Origin: Saccharopolyspora sp. SCSIO 74807
GTDB lineage: Bacteria; Actinomycetota; Actinomycetes; Mycobacteriales; Pseudonocardiaceae
NCBI RefSeq assembly: GCF_037023755.1
Contig: NZ_CP146100.1
Coordinates: forward strand, 3,248,501 to 3,312,500
DNA length: 64,000 nucleotides
Direction: 5' to 3'
Shown here: positions 32,875 to 41,713 of the stretch, in pieces
Layout: every line of letters begins with the position of its first letter
Numbering within the stretch: position 1 is the stretch's first letter
Translations under genes and position numbers: made by a program
Notes under the pieces: model-generated
What the model was told of the DNA's origin: nothing
What the model saw: the letters and a program-made list of their open reading frames with translations, nothing else
Databases searched by the model: none

Positions 32875-35746
32875 GCGCCAGGCTCAGGTTCCCGGCACGC
32901 CCCAGCGCGCCCGCGGCGCGGGGGCGAAGGGCGCCGGATCGAAGGGCAAGCGCAAGGACCGCAGGCTGCCCGACGAGCAGAGCCTGCCCAGCTACACGCC
33001 GTCGATCGCCGCCCGCTCCATCGACGGGCACCTGCTGCGCACCGGGCAGGACGTGTTCGCCTGGTACCGGTTGTCCTCGCAGCGCTGGTCGTTCCGCTCG
33101 GACTCGCAGCGCCAGGACCTGATCGCGGCGATCGCCGGGCAGTACGCGGAGCTGCAGGGCCGCTGGATGCACCTGCGGGTCACCAGCCGCCCGTACCCGA
33201 TCCGGATGTGGGCCGAGGCGCACGTGCACAACGCCCGCGGTGCGCTGCCGGACAGCCCGGGTGCGCTGAGCTTCGACGACTACATGGTCGGCGAGCAGCA
33301 GCAGCTGATGGGCCGGTCGATGGCGGAGAAGGAGGTCTACCTCGGCGTCCAGGTGCAGACCCGCAACGTGGTGGACCGCGCGGTCGAGCGCGCCGCGCCG
33401 CTGCTGCGCAGGGTGTTCCCGGAGGCCGTGGACGCCGAACTCGTCGCCCTGGACAGCGAGATCGAGCACCTGGACCAGGTGATCGGATCCGCCGGGCTGG
33501 ACGGCCGCCCGGTCACCGCCGAGGAGATGTCCTGGCTGATGCACCGGTCCTGCTCGCTGGGCCTGCCCGCGCCGCGCAACATGCCCGCGGTGCCCGGCGC
33601 GGCGTGGGAGCCCGAGGACCTGGCCTCGTTCACCGATGCGGCCGACCTGCACCAGGAGCCGTACGCGCCGACCGCCACGGTGCGCGGCCGCACCGGCTCC
33701 AACGCCGGTGTCAGCAGGCACGTCGCGGTGCTGACCGTGGGCCAGACGCACGGCCTGCAGGTCCCGGAGGTCGACGACCCGTGGTTGCAGCACTCCGACC
33801 GGCTGCCCGCCCCGGTGGAGTGGTCCGCGCGGATTTACGTGCGCCGCCCGGAGGACGTCGGCGGCGAGCTGCAGCGCCAGATGAACAAGGTGCGCTCGCA
33901 GGTTCGCCACTACACCGAGGAACACGGCCTGGAGCCGCCGACCTCGCTGTCCCGCCAGGCGGGCCGGGTGCTGGAGATCGACGACGAGATGACCACCGGT
34001 TTCACCGCGCTCGCCACCCGCGTGCGCTCGTGGTGGCGGCTGGCGGTCTCCGGCCCGACCGAGCGCGACGCGCTCAAGCTGGCCCAGCAGATCCTGGACC
34101 TGTACAAGCCGAAGGTCGCCATCGAGCACCCCGAGGCGCAGTACGCGATGGCCCGCGAGTTCATCCCGGGCGAGCAGCTGGCCTCCGGCGCCTACCTGCG
34201 CCGCGGTTCGGTGGTGTGGGCGGCCGCGGCGGTGCCGCAGGCGACCGCGGAGGTCGGTGACCGGCGCGGCGTGATGCTCGGGGAGACCTGCACCGCGACT
34301 CGGCGGCCGGTGGCGTGGGACCCGTGGATGGCGCAGGAGATCCGCGACGCATCCGGGCTCACGGCCATGGTCGCCGGACTCGGTGGCGGCAAGTCGTTCC
34401 TCGGCGGCGGACTCGTCTACAAGACGTTGCGCGCCGGGGCGCACTGGACGCTGCTGGACCCGTCCGGGCCGCTGGCGGAACTGTGCAAGTTGCCCGAGCT
34501 GCGGCCGTACGCGCGCCCGATCAACCTGCTCAACGCCCAGCCGGGCATCCTCAACCCGTACCGGGTGGTGGCCGAGCCGCAGCTGGATCACTTCGTCGAC
34601 GAGGAAGACCCCGAGCGCGGCTGGCGGCGCGAACGCGCGCTCGCCGCGGCGACCCGGCGGCGCCTGGTGCTGGACGTGCTCACCGGGCTGCTGCCCTACG
34701 AGGTGGCGCGGCTGCCGCAGACCAGGATCGTGCTGCTGCGCGCGGTGCGGGCGGTCGGCGGCCGCCCGGACGCGCACCCCGGCATGGTCTTCGAGGCGCT
34801 GCGCCGGGACGCGTCCGAACACCACGAGCACGCCGTGGTGGTGGCCGACTTCCTGGACGAGCTCCGCGAGCGGATGTCGCTGCTGATCCCGGAGGCGGAC
34901 GCCGACCCGTACTCGGAGACCCGCGAGGACCGGCTCACCGTGCTGACCATGGCCGGGCTGACCCTGCCGAAGGACGGCGTCGGGCGCGAGCACTGGACCG
35001 ACGCCGAAGCGCTCGGCGTGGAGATGCTGAACCTGGCGGCGTGGCTGACCCAGCGCTCGGTCTACGAGCGGCCGAAGAACGAGCGCAAGGGCGTCTGGAT
35101 CGACGAGGCGTTCTTCCTGTCCGAGGTGCCGACCGGGCGGGTGCTGATGAACCGCTTCGCCCGCGACTCCCGCAAGTGGAACGTGCGGGTGCTGCTGTCC
35201 AGCCAGATCCCCGCGGACTTCCTGCGGATCCAGGGCTTCGTGTCCCTTTTGGACTCGGTGTTCGTGGGCAGGCTGGACGACGAGCAGGCCCAGGCCGACG
35301 CGCTGCGGCTGCTGAAGGTGCCGGTCGACGCGGGCTACGAGCAGGTGGTCTCGGCGCTGGGCCGCAGGCCGGGGCCGGCGCGCAACAACAGCGAGCGGGA
35401 CCGCTCGCCGCGCCAGTTCATCTTCGGCGACGGCGCGGGCGGGGTGGAGCGCATCCGCATCGACTTCGGCGGCCCGCACCTGGAGCACCTGCGCAACGCG
35501 CTGGACACCACGCCGGTCGGCGAGGACGAGAGCTCCGAGCGGCTGTCGCTGCCCGGCGGCGAGGGTGCGGCGAACTCGGACAGGCCACCGCCACCGTCCG
35601 CGCCGCCCGAGGACGACTACGACGAAGAGCTCGAAGGCTTCGACGAGCTCGAACTGGAAACCGTCGGCATCGGGCAGGGTGAACAGCACGGCAACGGCAC
35701 CGACCCGCAGCAGCGGTCCGGTCGAGGCGGAGAAGAGCAGCGGTGA
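32849..35746 (+). CDS. VirB4/TraC-type secretion ATPase
   Basis: GTG 32849 has AAGGAGG 6 nt upstream. The 965-residue protein has a basic N-terminal tail and an N-terminal domain (about 40-480) with conserved features of conjugation ATPases (TGQDVFAWYRL). A RecA-like motor domain follows with Walker A GLGGGKSFLGGG (Lys515) and Walker B GVWIDEAFFL (Asp752-Glu753), then RVLLSSQIPADFLRIQG, the arginine-finger region of VirB4/TraC-like proteins. The last 60 residues are acidic. VirB4 energises type IV secretion. Similar ATPases occur in the chromosomal cmd cluster of Streptomyces and on linear plasmids. Its stop overlaps the next GTG by 4 nt. Confidence 0.85.
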   Translation: MFGRRRGGERQAQVPGTPQRARGAGAKGAGSKGKRKDRRLPDEQSLPSYTPSIAARSIDGHLLRTGQDVFAWYRLSSQRWSFRSDSQRQDLIAAIAGQYAELQGRWMHLRVTSRPYPIRMWAEAHVHNARGALPDSPGALSFDDYMVGEQQQLMGRSMAEKEVYLGVQVQTRNVVDRAVERAAPLLRRVFPEAVDAELVALDSEIEHLDQVIGSAGLDGRPVTAEEMSWLMHRSCSLGLPAPRNMPAVPGAAWEPEDLASFTDAADLHQEPYAPTATVRGRTGSNAGVSRHVAVLTVGQTHGLQVPEVDDPWLQHSDRLPAPVEWSARIYVRRPEDVGGELQRQMNKVRSQVRHYTEEHGLEPPTSLSRQAGRVLEIDDEMTTGFTALATRVRSWWRLAVSGPTERDALKLAQQILDLYKPKVAIEHPEAQYAMAREFIPGEQLASGAYLRRGSVVWAAAAVPQATAEVGDRRGVMLGETCTATRRPVAWDPWMAQEIRDASGLTAMVAGLGGGKSFLGGGLVYKTLRAGAHWTLLDPSGPLAELCKLPELRPYARPINLLNAQPGILNPYRVVAEPQLDHFVDEEDPERGWRRERALAAATRRRLVLDVLTGLLPYEVARLPQTRIVLLRAVRAVGGRPDAHPGMVFEALRRDASEHHEHAVVVADFLDELRERMSLLIPEADADPYSETREDRLTVLTMAGLTLPKDGVGREHWTDAEALGVEMLNLAAWLTQRSVYERPKNERKGVWIDEAFFLSEVPTGRVLMNRFARDSRKWNVRVLLSSQIPADFLRIQGFVSLLDSVFVGRLDDEQAQADALRLLKVPVDAGYEQVVSALGRRPGPARNNSERDRSPRQFIFGDGAGGVERIRIDFGGPHLEHLRNALDTTPVGEDESSERLSLPGGEGAANSDRPPPPSAPPEDDYDEELEGFDELELETVGIGQGEQHGNGTDPQQRSGRGGEEQR

Positions 35747-37692
35747 GTTCGCTGGTCGCGCCCACGATCATGGCGGCGCTGATCGTGGCCGTGGCGCTGC
35801 TCGTCCGCCGCCGCACCCGCGGTCGCGCGAGCCGGTCGACGCTGCTGGTGCTGGCCGTGCTGGTCGGCATCCAGGCGCTGATCGGCGCACCCGCCTCCGC
35901 GCAGGGCTTCGACTGCAAGGAGGCGCCGAACCCGGAGCGGCCGGGGTCCGGGATGGTCGGCGAGCTCGACCGGGCGCCGTTGGGCGTGGGCACGCCCGGC
36001 AGCGCCTACGACGAGGTCGGTTACGCCGGTCTAGTGTGGAACACCTACGACCTCGGTTGTGGTCCGCAGGGCGTGACCAACCCGAACGCGCTGGTGGACA
36101 CCTGGCTCGGCAACGAGCTGTTCAACCTCGCCAAGAACGTCGTCGGCATCACCAACGGGCTGCACTACTCGCTGCTCGGGACCGGGCTGGTCGCTCCGCT
36201 GGACGACCTGATCTCCACCGGCACCGTGGCGCTCTACGACAGCGTCTTCACGCCGTGGTTCGGGGTCGCCGCGCTGATCCTGGCGGTGCTGCTGTTCCGC
36301 TACATCTGGCAGGGCGACCTGGCCACGATCGGCAAGCGCACGATGTGGGCGCTCGCGGGGCTGTGGCTGGCTTCGGCGACCTACTTGACGCCGTTGCTCT
36401 ACACCCACGCCCTGGACGAGGTCGTGATCAAGGGAACTTCGGCGGTGCAGGCCGGGTTCCTGCAGAACGTCGGCGTCGATCGGGTCAACGCGCTGCCGAC
36501 GCTGCTGCACGACCAGGTCGTCTACCAGAACTGGCTGCGCGGCGAGTTCGGTGATCCGGAGGGGCCGCAGGCCCAGCAGCTCGGCCGGGAACTGCTGCGC
36601 GCGCAAGCCTGGACCAAGCAAGAGGTCCGGGCCGGATTGGACGCCGGTTCACCGGAGCCGAAGAAGCAGGCGTTCGAGAACGTCGCGGGCCGGATGGGCA
36701 GCGCCTACGGCACCTTCCAAGGGGTGGAGGGCAGCCGCGTCGGCGCGTCGGTGCTCGCGCTGCTGCAGAGCTTCGCGTTCGCCTCGTTCCAGTTGATCGC
36801 GAAGGTCGCGATCCTGCTGGCGCAGGTGCTGCTGCGGGTGATCGTGCTGGCCGGTCCGCTGATCGGCCTGGTGGCGCTGCTCAACCAGCAGATCCTGCGG
36901 GCGGTCGGCCGGGTCGCGGGCGCGGCGATGCTCAACGTGCTGGTGATCTCCGCGATGGCCGGGCTGCACACCTGGGTGCTGGCGTGGATCTTCAACCCGC
37001 TGCGCGGATTCCAGCCGCTGGCGCAGATCCTGCTGGCCGGGCTGGTGACGGTCGTGTTCCTGATGGTCGGCAAACCGGTGCAGCGGATGGGCCAGATGGT
37101 GCAGCTCTCGATCGGCGGCTCCGGCGGCGTCGCGCAGGCTTCCCGCGGCGTGTTCTCCCGGTTCCGCGGCCGTTCCGGCAGGCGCGACGATCCGAGCGGG
37201 GATTTCTGGGACCAGGTGCGGGAATCCGATCCGGACGCGCCGCCGCCGGACCCGGCCGCGCAGCGCGGCAGGCGCCAGGGCAGGCCGGAGGCCGAGCACC
37301 AGTCGGTTTCGGCGACCGCGCAACGCCTGGACCAGCAGGGTTCCCCGTGGACCGCGCTGCCGGGTGCCTCTGCCGCGACCGGGGGCGGCTCCTCCGGTCA
37401 GGCGTTGCCCGCGTCCGGACCGGCGGCGCCACGCCGGCCGGGTGGCGCCGCGGCGCTGCCGGAAGGCCGGGTCAGCCGGGTCGTGGACACCGCACCGGTG
37501 GCCGATGCCTCGTGGGACCGGCGCCACGACGAGGATCCGGTGCTAGTTCCGTCCCGTGTGGACAGCGGGGTGACTCCGGTGGTGCCGGAGCCCGCGACGT
37601 CGCGGCGGTCCGACATGGAAGTGGTCTCCGGCAGGTCGATGCACGTGGTGTACCGGCCATCGCGCGGCCTGGAGGTCGCCGATGAGGATTGA
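35743..37692 (+). CDS. Polytopic membrane protein, VirB6/TrbL-like
   Basis: GTG 35743 overlaps the ATPase stop (GTGA). The 649-residue protein starts with a hydrophobic segment and a signal-like region ending IGAPASAQG near residue 50. An extracytoplasmic domain with a few cysteines follows. Further membrane helices lie around residues 165-190, 205-225 and 340-450, among them FQLIAKVAILLAQVLLRVIV. The last 190 residues are a polar, Gly/Ser/Pro-rich cytoplasmic tail. Large polytopic proteins with such tails directly after VirB4 are the VirB6/TrbL type and would form the channel. The assignment is by architecture and position. Confidence 0.7.
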   Translation: MSSLVAPTIMAALIVAVALLVRRRTRGRASRSTLLVLAVLVGIQALIGAPASAQGFDCKEAPNPERPGSGMVGELDRAPLGVGTPGSAYDEVGYAGLVWNTYDLGCGPQGVTNPNALVDTWLGNELFNLAKNVVGITNGLHYSLLGTGLVAPLDDLISTGTVALYDSVFTPWFGVAALILAVLLFRYIWQGDLATIGKRTMWALAGLWLASATYLTPLLYTHALDEVVIKGTSAVQAGFLQNVGVDRVNALPTLLHDQVVYQNWLRGEFGDPEGPQAQQLGRELLRAQAWTKQEVRAGLDAGSPEPKKQAFENVAGRMGSAYGTFQGVEGSRVGASVLALLQSFAFASFQLIAKVAILLAQVLLRVIVLAGPLIGLVALLNQQILRAVGRVAGAAMLNVLVISAMAGLHTWVLAWIFNPLRGFQPLAQILLAGLVTVVFLMVGKPVQRMGQMVQLSIGGSGGVAQASRGVFSRFRGRSGRRDDPSGDFWDQVRESDPDAPPPDPAAQRGRRQGRPEAEHQSVSATAQRLDQQGSPWTALPGASAATGGGSSGQALPASGPAAPRRPGGAAALPEGRVSRVVDTAPVADASWDRRHDEDPVLVPSRVDSGVTPVVPEPATSRRSDMEVVSGRSMHVVYRPSRGLEVADED

Positions 37693-37748
37693 GCAGCAAC
37701 GACCCGGGCGGGCGCGCACCCGCCCGGTGGTGTGAAGGGGAACGCGCG

Positions 37749-38330
37749 ATGCCGATCCGAACGCACCGCGGGCGCGCCGCGGTCTACCGGAGGCTGTGGG
37801 GCTGGCCGCTGCGCTCGCCGAAGCACCTGGTGGGCACCGTGATCGTGCTGGCGGCGCTGGCCACGACCATCGGGATCCTGCTGCCCGATCCGCTGCCGGT
37901 GAGCCGCACCCCGCGGCCGGACACGACGGGCCAGCGCCAGGAAGTCCCGGCCGCGCCGAGCACGCCGGTCGCCGCACCGCCGACGTTCCGGGTGCCGAAC
38001 ACTCCCGCCCCGCCCGCGCCGCCGAGCCCGCAGGGCTTATCGGTGGTCGAGGCGTGGGGCAAGCAGTGGGTGAACCACCCGCCGGGCACGGCCGCGCCGG
38101 AGTGGGTGCAGCGCCTCGCGCCGTACACCACCGAAGAGTTCATCACCGAGATGGCCACGATCGACCCGGCGAACGTGCCCGCCACGGCGGTGACCGGCCC
38201 GCCCGCCGCGCAGCGTTCCACCGCGAACTCGATGGACGTGCGGCTGCCCACCGACGGCGGGGACGTCCAGGTAGAAGTGATCAACACACCGCAGGGATGG
38301 CGCGTCTCCGGCTACGACAAGGTGAGCTGA
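37749..38330 (+). CDS. Bitopic protein with extracytoplasmic domain, VirB8/TcpC-like
   Basis: ATG 37749 follows GAAGGGGAA. The 193-residue protein has a basic N-terminus, one membrane helix (about 28-45, LVGTVIVLAALATTIGIL), a Pro-rich linker, and a domain of about 100 residues (WVQRLAPYTTEEFITEMATI to the end) with alternating strands consistent with an NTF2-like fold as in VirB8 and TcpC. The codon at 38037-38039 (Leu97) is TTA, the rarest leucine codon in actinomycetes and the target of bldA tRNA; this could make the operon's products depend on development. It stops 1 nt before the next ATG. Confidence 0.65.
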   Translation: MPIRTHRGRAAVYRRLWGWPLRSPKHLVGTVIVLAALATTIGILLPDPLPVSRTPRPDTTGQRQEVPAAPSTPVAAPPTFRVPNTPAPPAPPSPQGLSVVEAWGKQWVNHPPGTAAPEWVQRLAPYTTEEFITEMATIDPANVPATAVTGPPAAQRSTANSMDVRLPTDGGDVQVEVINTPQGWRVSGYDKVS

Positions 38331-38331
38331 C

Positions 38332-39321
38332 ATGCGAAAACTCCTGGTGGCGATCGTCGTGCTGGCCGGTTTCGCCGGGCTGGTCGGGGTCGGTGCGCTC
38401 AGCGTGCTGCTCACGGCCGGGCGCGGCGCGCAGAGCTGGGGGGATTGCAGCGCGAGCCTCGGCCCGTGGGGCGACGGCAAGGGGCGCGGTGAGCGCGACG
38501 CCGCCGCGCTGCAGCAGGAGTCGGTCGGCATCGCGCAGCGCATCATCGAGATCGGCCAGCAGCGCGGCATGTCGCCGCGGGCCATGCAGATCGCCATCCA
38601 GGCGGGCAAGACCGAGTCGAACCTGGCGAACCTGACCCACGGCGACCGGGATTCGCTGGGCATCTTCCAGATGCGGCCGTCGATGGGCTGGGGCAGCGTC
38701 GCCCAGATCACCGACGTGAACTACCAGATCAACAAGTTCTACGACACATTGCTGGAGGTGCCGGGCTGGGAGGAGATGCGGCCCGGCGCCGCGGCCCAGC
38801 GGGTGGAGCGATCCGCCTACCCGATGCGCTACCACCAGTGGGAGCCGATGGCCGCGCACCTGGTCAGCACCAAGGGCCAGGTTCCCGGGTTCAGCGGTTG
38901 CGAGGACATGGCCTCGTCGAACGTGCTGGCCGGCAAGGCGATCGACTACGCCGACGACCAGGTCGGCAAGCCGTACGTGTGGGGCGCGGCCGGACCGACG
39001 GCGTTCGACTGCTCGGGGCTGACCCAGATGGCCTGGAAAGCGTCCGGTGTGGACATTCCGAAGTATTCGCAGTCCCAGTACACCCAGGGCGGCGCGCACA
39101 TCGCGCTGGAGCAGGCGCAGCCGGGGGACCTGGTGTTCTGGGGCCACGGCCGGGAACCCGCGGCGATCCACCACGTGGCGCTCTACTTGGGCAACAACGA
39201 GGTGCTGCACGCGCCGCAGCCCGGTGAGTCGGTGGAGCGGACGAAGATGTGGGACGGCGGCGAGCTGCTTCCGACGGTGGTGCGCCCGGCCGCGGACACC
39301 CCCGCGCAGGCGGCCGGTTGA
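38332..39321 (+). CDS. Secreted NlpC/P60 peptidoglycan hydrolase with lysozyme-like N-terminal part (VirB1-like)
   Basis: This 329-residue protein has a signal or anchor helix (residues 3-28). Residues about 60-190 resemble the transglycosylase-like region found in actinomycete conjugation proteins (QAGKTESNLANL, SLGIFQMRPSMGWG). The C-terminal NlpC/P60 domain has nucleophile Cys in TAFDCSGLTQ and a His in IHHVALYLGN. Such bifunctional hydrolases open the wall locally for secretion or conjugation machines and fill the VirB1 role. It follows the VirB8-like gene with 1 nt between stop and start, inside the same operon. Confidence 0.85.
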   Translation: MRKLLVAIVVLAGFAGLVGVGALSVLLTAGRGAQSWGDCSASLGPWGDGKGRGERDAAALQQESVGIAQRIIEIGQQRGMSPRAMQIAIQAGKTESNLANLTHGDRDSLGIFQMRPSMGWGSVAQITDVNYQINKFYDTLLEVPGWEEMRPGAAAQRVERSAYPMRYHQWEPMAAHLVSTKGQVPGFSGCEDMASSNVLAGKAIDYADDQVGKPYVWGAAGPTAFDCSGLTQMAWKASGVDIPKYSQSQYTQGGAHIALEQAQPGDLVFWGHGREPAAIHHVALYLGNNEVLHAPQPGESVERTKMWDGGELLPTVVRPAADTPAQAAG

Positions 39322-39419
39322 TACCGACACGGGTGGTTCGGACCGGCTGATCGCGATCGCCAGGTGTGGCAACCTTGATCCGGGGCCGCGCCCCACGGCG
39401 TCCTACACCGGGAGGAAGC

Positions 39420-39878
39420 ATGTTCACCCCTGACCCCATTCCGCGGCGTTCCGCACCCCCGGCCTCGAGCACGCCCCTGGGTGACTACTTGTCCCGGTCC
39501 GGGCACGGGGTCGACGGCAACTACGCGGTGCTGCCGCGTTCGCTGGCGGAGTCGATGCCGTTGCCGTGGCAGCAGCACATGCGCCACCTGCTGGCGGAGC
39601 TGCACCAGGCGTTCGGGCACCTGCAGTGGCCGGTGTACCGGGTGGTTCCCTCGCGCTACGAGCGGCTCTCGGACTTGGACGACGACCAGCTGGCCGAGGT
39701 CGGCTGCACCGTGGAGGTCGGTGACGACGGGGAGCTGGAGTACCGGATGCGCGACGGCAGGCGCGTCGACGACCCGGCCAACCACCACGTCCTGGTGTCC
39801 TGCCTCGACCCGATCCCGGGCAGGCCGCCGGGCGGATCGCAGCCGGCCCCGGGCGCCCCACCGCCTCCGGCGTGGTGA
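39420..39878 (+). CDS. Uncharacterised 152-residue protein at the end of the secretion-like operon
   Basis: ATG 39420 follows GGAGGAAGC, a strong ribosome binding site. The soluble protein has a Pro-rich N-terminus, a helical middle (WQQHMRHLLAELHQAFGHL), a compact alpha/beta part to about residue 125, and a Pro/Ala-rich tail ending PPPPAW. I do not recognise the family. It is 98 nt downstream of the NlpC/P60 gene and reads the same way, so it may be an accessory or regulatory member of that unit, or it may have its own promoter. Confidence 0.6.
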   Translation: MFTPDPIPRRSAPPASSTPLGDYLSRSGHGVDGNYAVLPRSLAESMPLPWQQHMRHLLAELHQAFGHLQWPVYRVVPSRYERLSDLDDDQLAEVGCTVEVGDDGELEYRMRDGRRVDDPANHHVLVSCLDPIPGRPPGGSQPAPGAPPPPAW

Positions 39879-39950
39879 TCGGCGCCCGATCGCTCGAGAC
39901 GCGATGCGGCTCGGCGCGCTCAAGGCGTGACACGTGACGGCCCCGCGTGC

Positions 39951-39956
39951 GAGGCT
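39951..39956 (+). promoter_or_regulatory. -10-like GAGGCT, 6 nt before a start codon
   Basis: GAGGCT-N6-ATG has the same geometry as TAGGCT-N6-ATG before the GST-like and glnA2 genes. No Shine-Dalgarno is present, so a leaderless transcript is possible. The first base departs from the TANNNT consensus. Confidence 0.3.
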
Positions 39957-39962
39957 CGGACC

Positions 39963-40151
39963 ATGGCCGCCAAAGGTTGGTACTTCTGCCTGAAGCACCA
40001 GCAGGTCGAGCCCACCGCGGGATGCCGCGCAGCCGACCGGCTGGGGCCGTATGCCGACCGCGAGTCCGCCGAGCACGCCCTGGAGATAGCCCGGGAGCGC
40101 ACGAAAGCCGCGGACGATGCCGAGCGCCGCTGGTCCGAGGGCGAGGACTGA
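39963..40151 (+). CDS. Small conserved actinobacterial protein with CLKH motif
   Basis: This 62-residue protein begins MAAKGWYFCLKHQQVEP and ends in a charged helix (ADRESAEHALEIARERTKAA). The pattern of Trp-Tyr/Phe-Cys-Leu-x-His, then Cys, then Asp-Arg-Leu-Gly-Pro-Tyr recurs in small actinomycete proteins of unknown function; the Cys and His could bind metal. It lies 6 nt before an RNase II-family gene, so the two are probably co-transcribed. Confidence 0.7.
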   Translation: MAAKGWYFCLKHQQVEPTAGCRAADRLGPYADRESAEHALEIARERTKAADDAERRWSEGED

Positions 40152-40157
40152 GCCGCG

Positions 40158-41624
40158 ATGGCGACGGCACAGGTTCCACGTGGTGGTACCGATGTCGTCG
40201 CCGGTCCGCCGGGCCGCACCCCGCGCCAGCGCCGTTCGCCCGATCGCGATTTCGCCGCCGTTCGCGCGGATTTCGGTTTGCCGGTGGAGTTCCCGGCAGC
40301 CGTGCTCAGCGAGGTGGAGCGCACCGTCGCCCAGCCGGAATCGACGGGTGAGCGCTTCGACGCCACGGACCTGCCGCTGGTGACGGTGGATCCGCCCGGG
40401 GCGAAGGACTTGGATCAGGCGGTGTTGCTGCGCCGTCGCCGCGGCGGGTTCCGGATCCATTACGCGATCGCGGACGTCGCCGCCTACCTGCCGGCCGGGG
40501 GAGCGCTGGACGCCGAGGTGCGGCGCCGGGGTCAGACGCTGTACCTGCCGGACGGCAACGTGCCGCTGCATCCGACGCTGCTGTCCGAAGGGGCCGCGAG
40601 CTTGCTCCCGGACCAGGTGCGCCCGGCTGCGCTCTGGACGATCGACCTGGACTCCGATGGCGTCGCGCAGCGGTGGGACGTGCGCCGCGCGCTGGTGCGC
40701 TCGGTGGCGCAGCTGGACTACGAGGGCGTGCAGCGGTCGCTGCGGGCCGGCCGCGCGCACCCGTCGATCGAGCTGTTGCCGCAGGTCGGCAAGCTGCGCC
40801 GCGCGCAGGCGTTAGCGCGCGGCGCGATCGAGCTGGGCGTGCCGGAGCAGCAGGTCGAGGCGGACAGCACCGGCGGCTGGCGGCTGGCGCTGCGGCCGCG
40901 GCTGGTGGTCGAGGAGTGGAACGCGGAGATCTCGCTGCTCACCGGCATGTGCGCGGCGGAGATGATGCTCGGTTCCGGCCTCGGCATCCTGCGCACGGTG
41001 CCCGACCCGGAGCCCGCGACGGTGGCTGCGCTGCGCCGCTCGGCGGCCGAGCTGGGCGTGGAGTGGCCGGAGGATCTGCCGCCCGCGGAGGCGCTGGCCG
41101 GGCTGGACCCGGTGCGTCCCGAGGCGCTGGCGGTGCACGTGGCCGCGACCCGGCTGCTGCGCGGTGCCGGTTACACCTCGTTCGAGCGCGGCGCACCGTC
41201 GAAACCGCGGCACGCCGGCATCGGAGCTCCTTACGCGCACGTCACCGCCCCGCTGCGGCGCCTGGTCGACCGCTACGGCGCGGAGGTCTGCCTCGCGGTC
41301 GACGCGGGCCGCGAGGTTCCGGAGTGGGTGCGTACGGCGCTGACCGCGCTGCCTTCGGCGATGGGCACTTCGGACCGGGTCGCCACCCAGGTGGACCGCG
41401 CGTGCCTGGCCCAGGCGCAGGCGTGGGCGTTGTCCGGCCGGGTCGGCGCTGTGTTCCCGGCGACGGTGCTGCGCAGCGGTTCCGGTGATGCCGAGGTGTT
41501 CGTGCCGGATCCGCCGGTGATCGCGCGTTGCACGGGCGACGGGCTCGCGGAGGGCAAGCGGGTGCGGGTGCGCCTCACCGACGCCGATCCGGTGCGCCGC
41601 TCGGTCGCCTTCTCCGCGGCCTGA
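40158..41624 (+). CDS. RNase II/RNB-family exoribonuclease
   Basis: This 488-residue protein has an RNB catalytic core. Its acidic cluster lies in VTVDPPGAKDLDQAV (the Mg2+-binding Asp motif) and FRIHYAIADVAAYL. The conserved C-terminal motif is PYAHVTAPLRRLVDRY. No clear N-terminal cold-shock domains or long S1 domain remain; only a short beta-rich C-terminal end follows, so it is shorter than Escherichia coli RNase II (about 640 residues). Actinomycetes carry this short form widely. Leu219 is encoded by TTA (40812-40814), which could tie expression to bldA tRNA. It is likely a processive 3'-5' exoribonuclease. Confidence 0.88.
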   Translation: MATAQVPRGGTDVVAGPPGRTPRQRRSPDRDFAAVRADFGLPVEFPAAVLSEVERTVAQPESTGERFDATDLPLVTVDPPGAKDLDQAVLLRRRRGGFRIHYAIADVAAYLPAGGALDAEVRRRGQTLYLPDGNVPLHPTLLSEGAASLLPDQVRPAALWTIDLDSDGVAQRWDVRRALVRSVAQLDYEGVQRSLRAGRAHPSIELLPQVGKLRRAQALARGAIELGVPEQQVEADSTGGWRLALRPRLVVEEWNAEISLLTGMCAAEMMLGSGLGILRTVPDPEPATVAALRRSAAELGVEWPEDLPPAEALAGLDPVRPEALAVHVAATRLLRGAGYTSFERGAPSKPRHAGIGAPYAHVTAPLRRLVDRYGAEVCLAVDAGREVPEWVRTALTALPSAMGTSDRVATQVDRACLAQAQAWALSGRVGAVFPATVLRSGSGDAEVFVPDPPVIARCTGDGLAEGKRVRVRLTDADPVRRSVAFSAA

Positions 41625-41713
41625 ACCCTTCCCCGGAAGCCCCGCGTTGGTCGCGAAGTCCCGGCTCACACTGCTGAAAGTCGCACTGCCCGATCTTGCG
41701 GCGGGCCTGCGGC

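Noticed and set aside
31990..39878. Interpretation as an integrative conjugative element or prophage
   Set aside because: No integrase, relaxase, replication gene, tRNA attachment site or direct repeats were seen at the edges.
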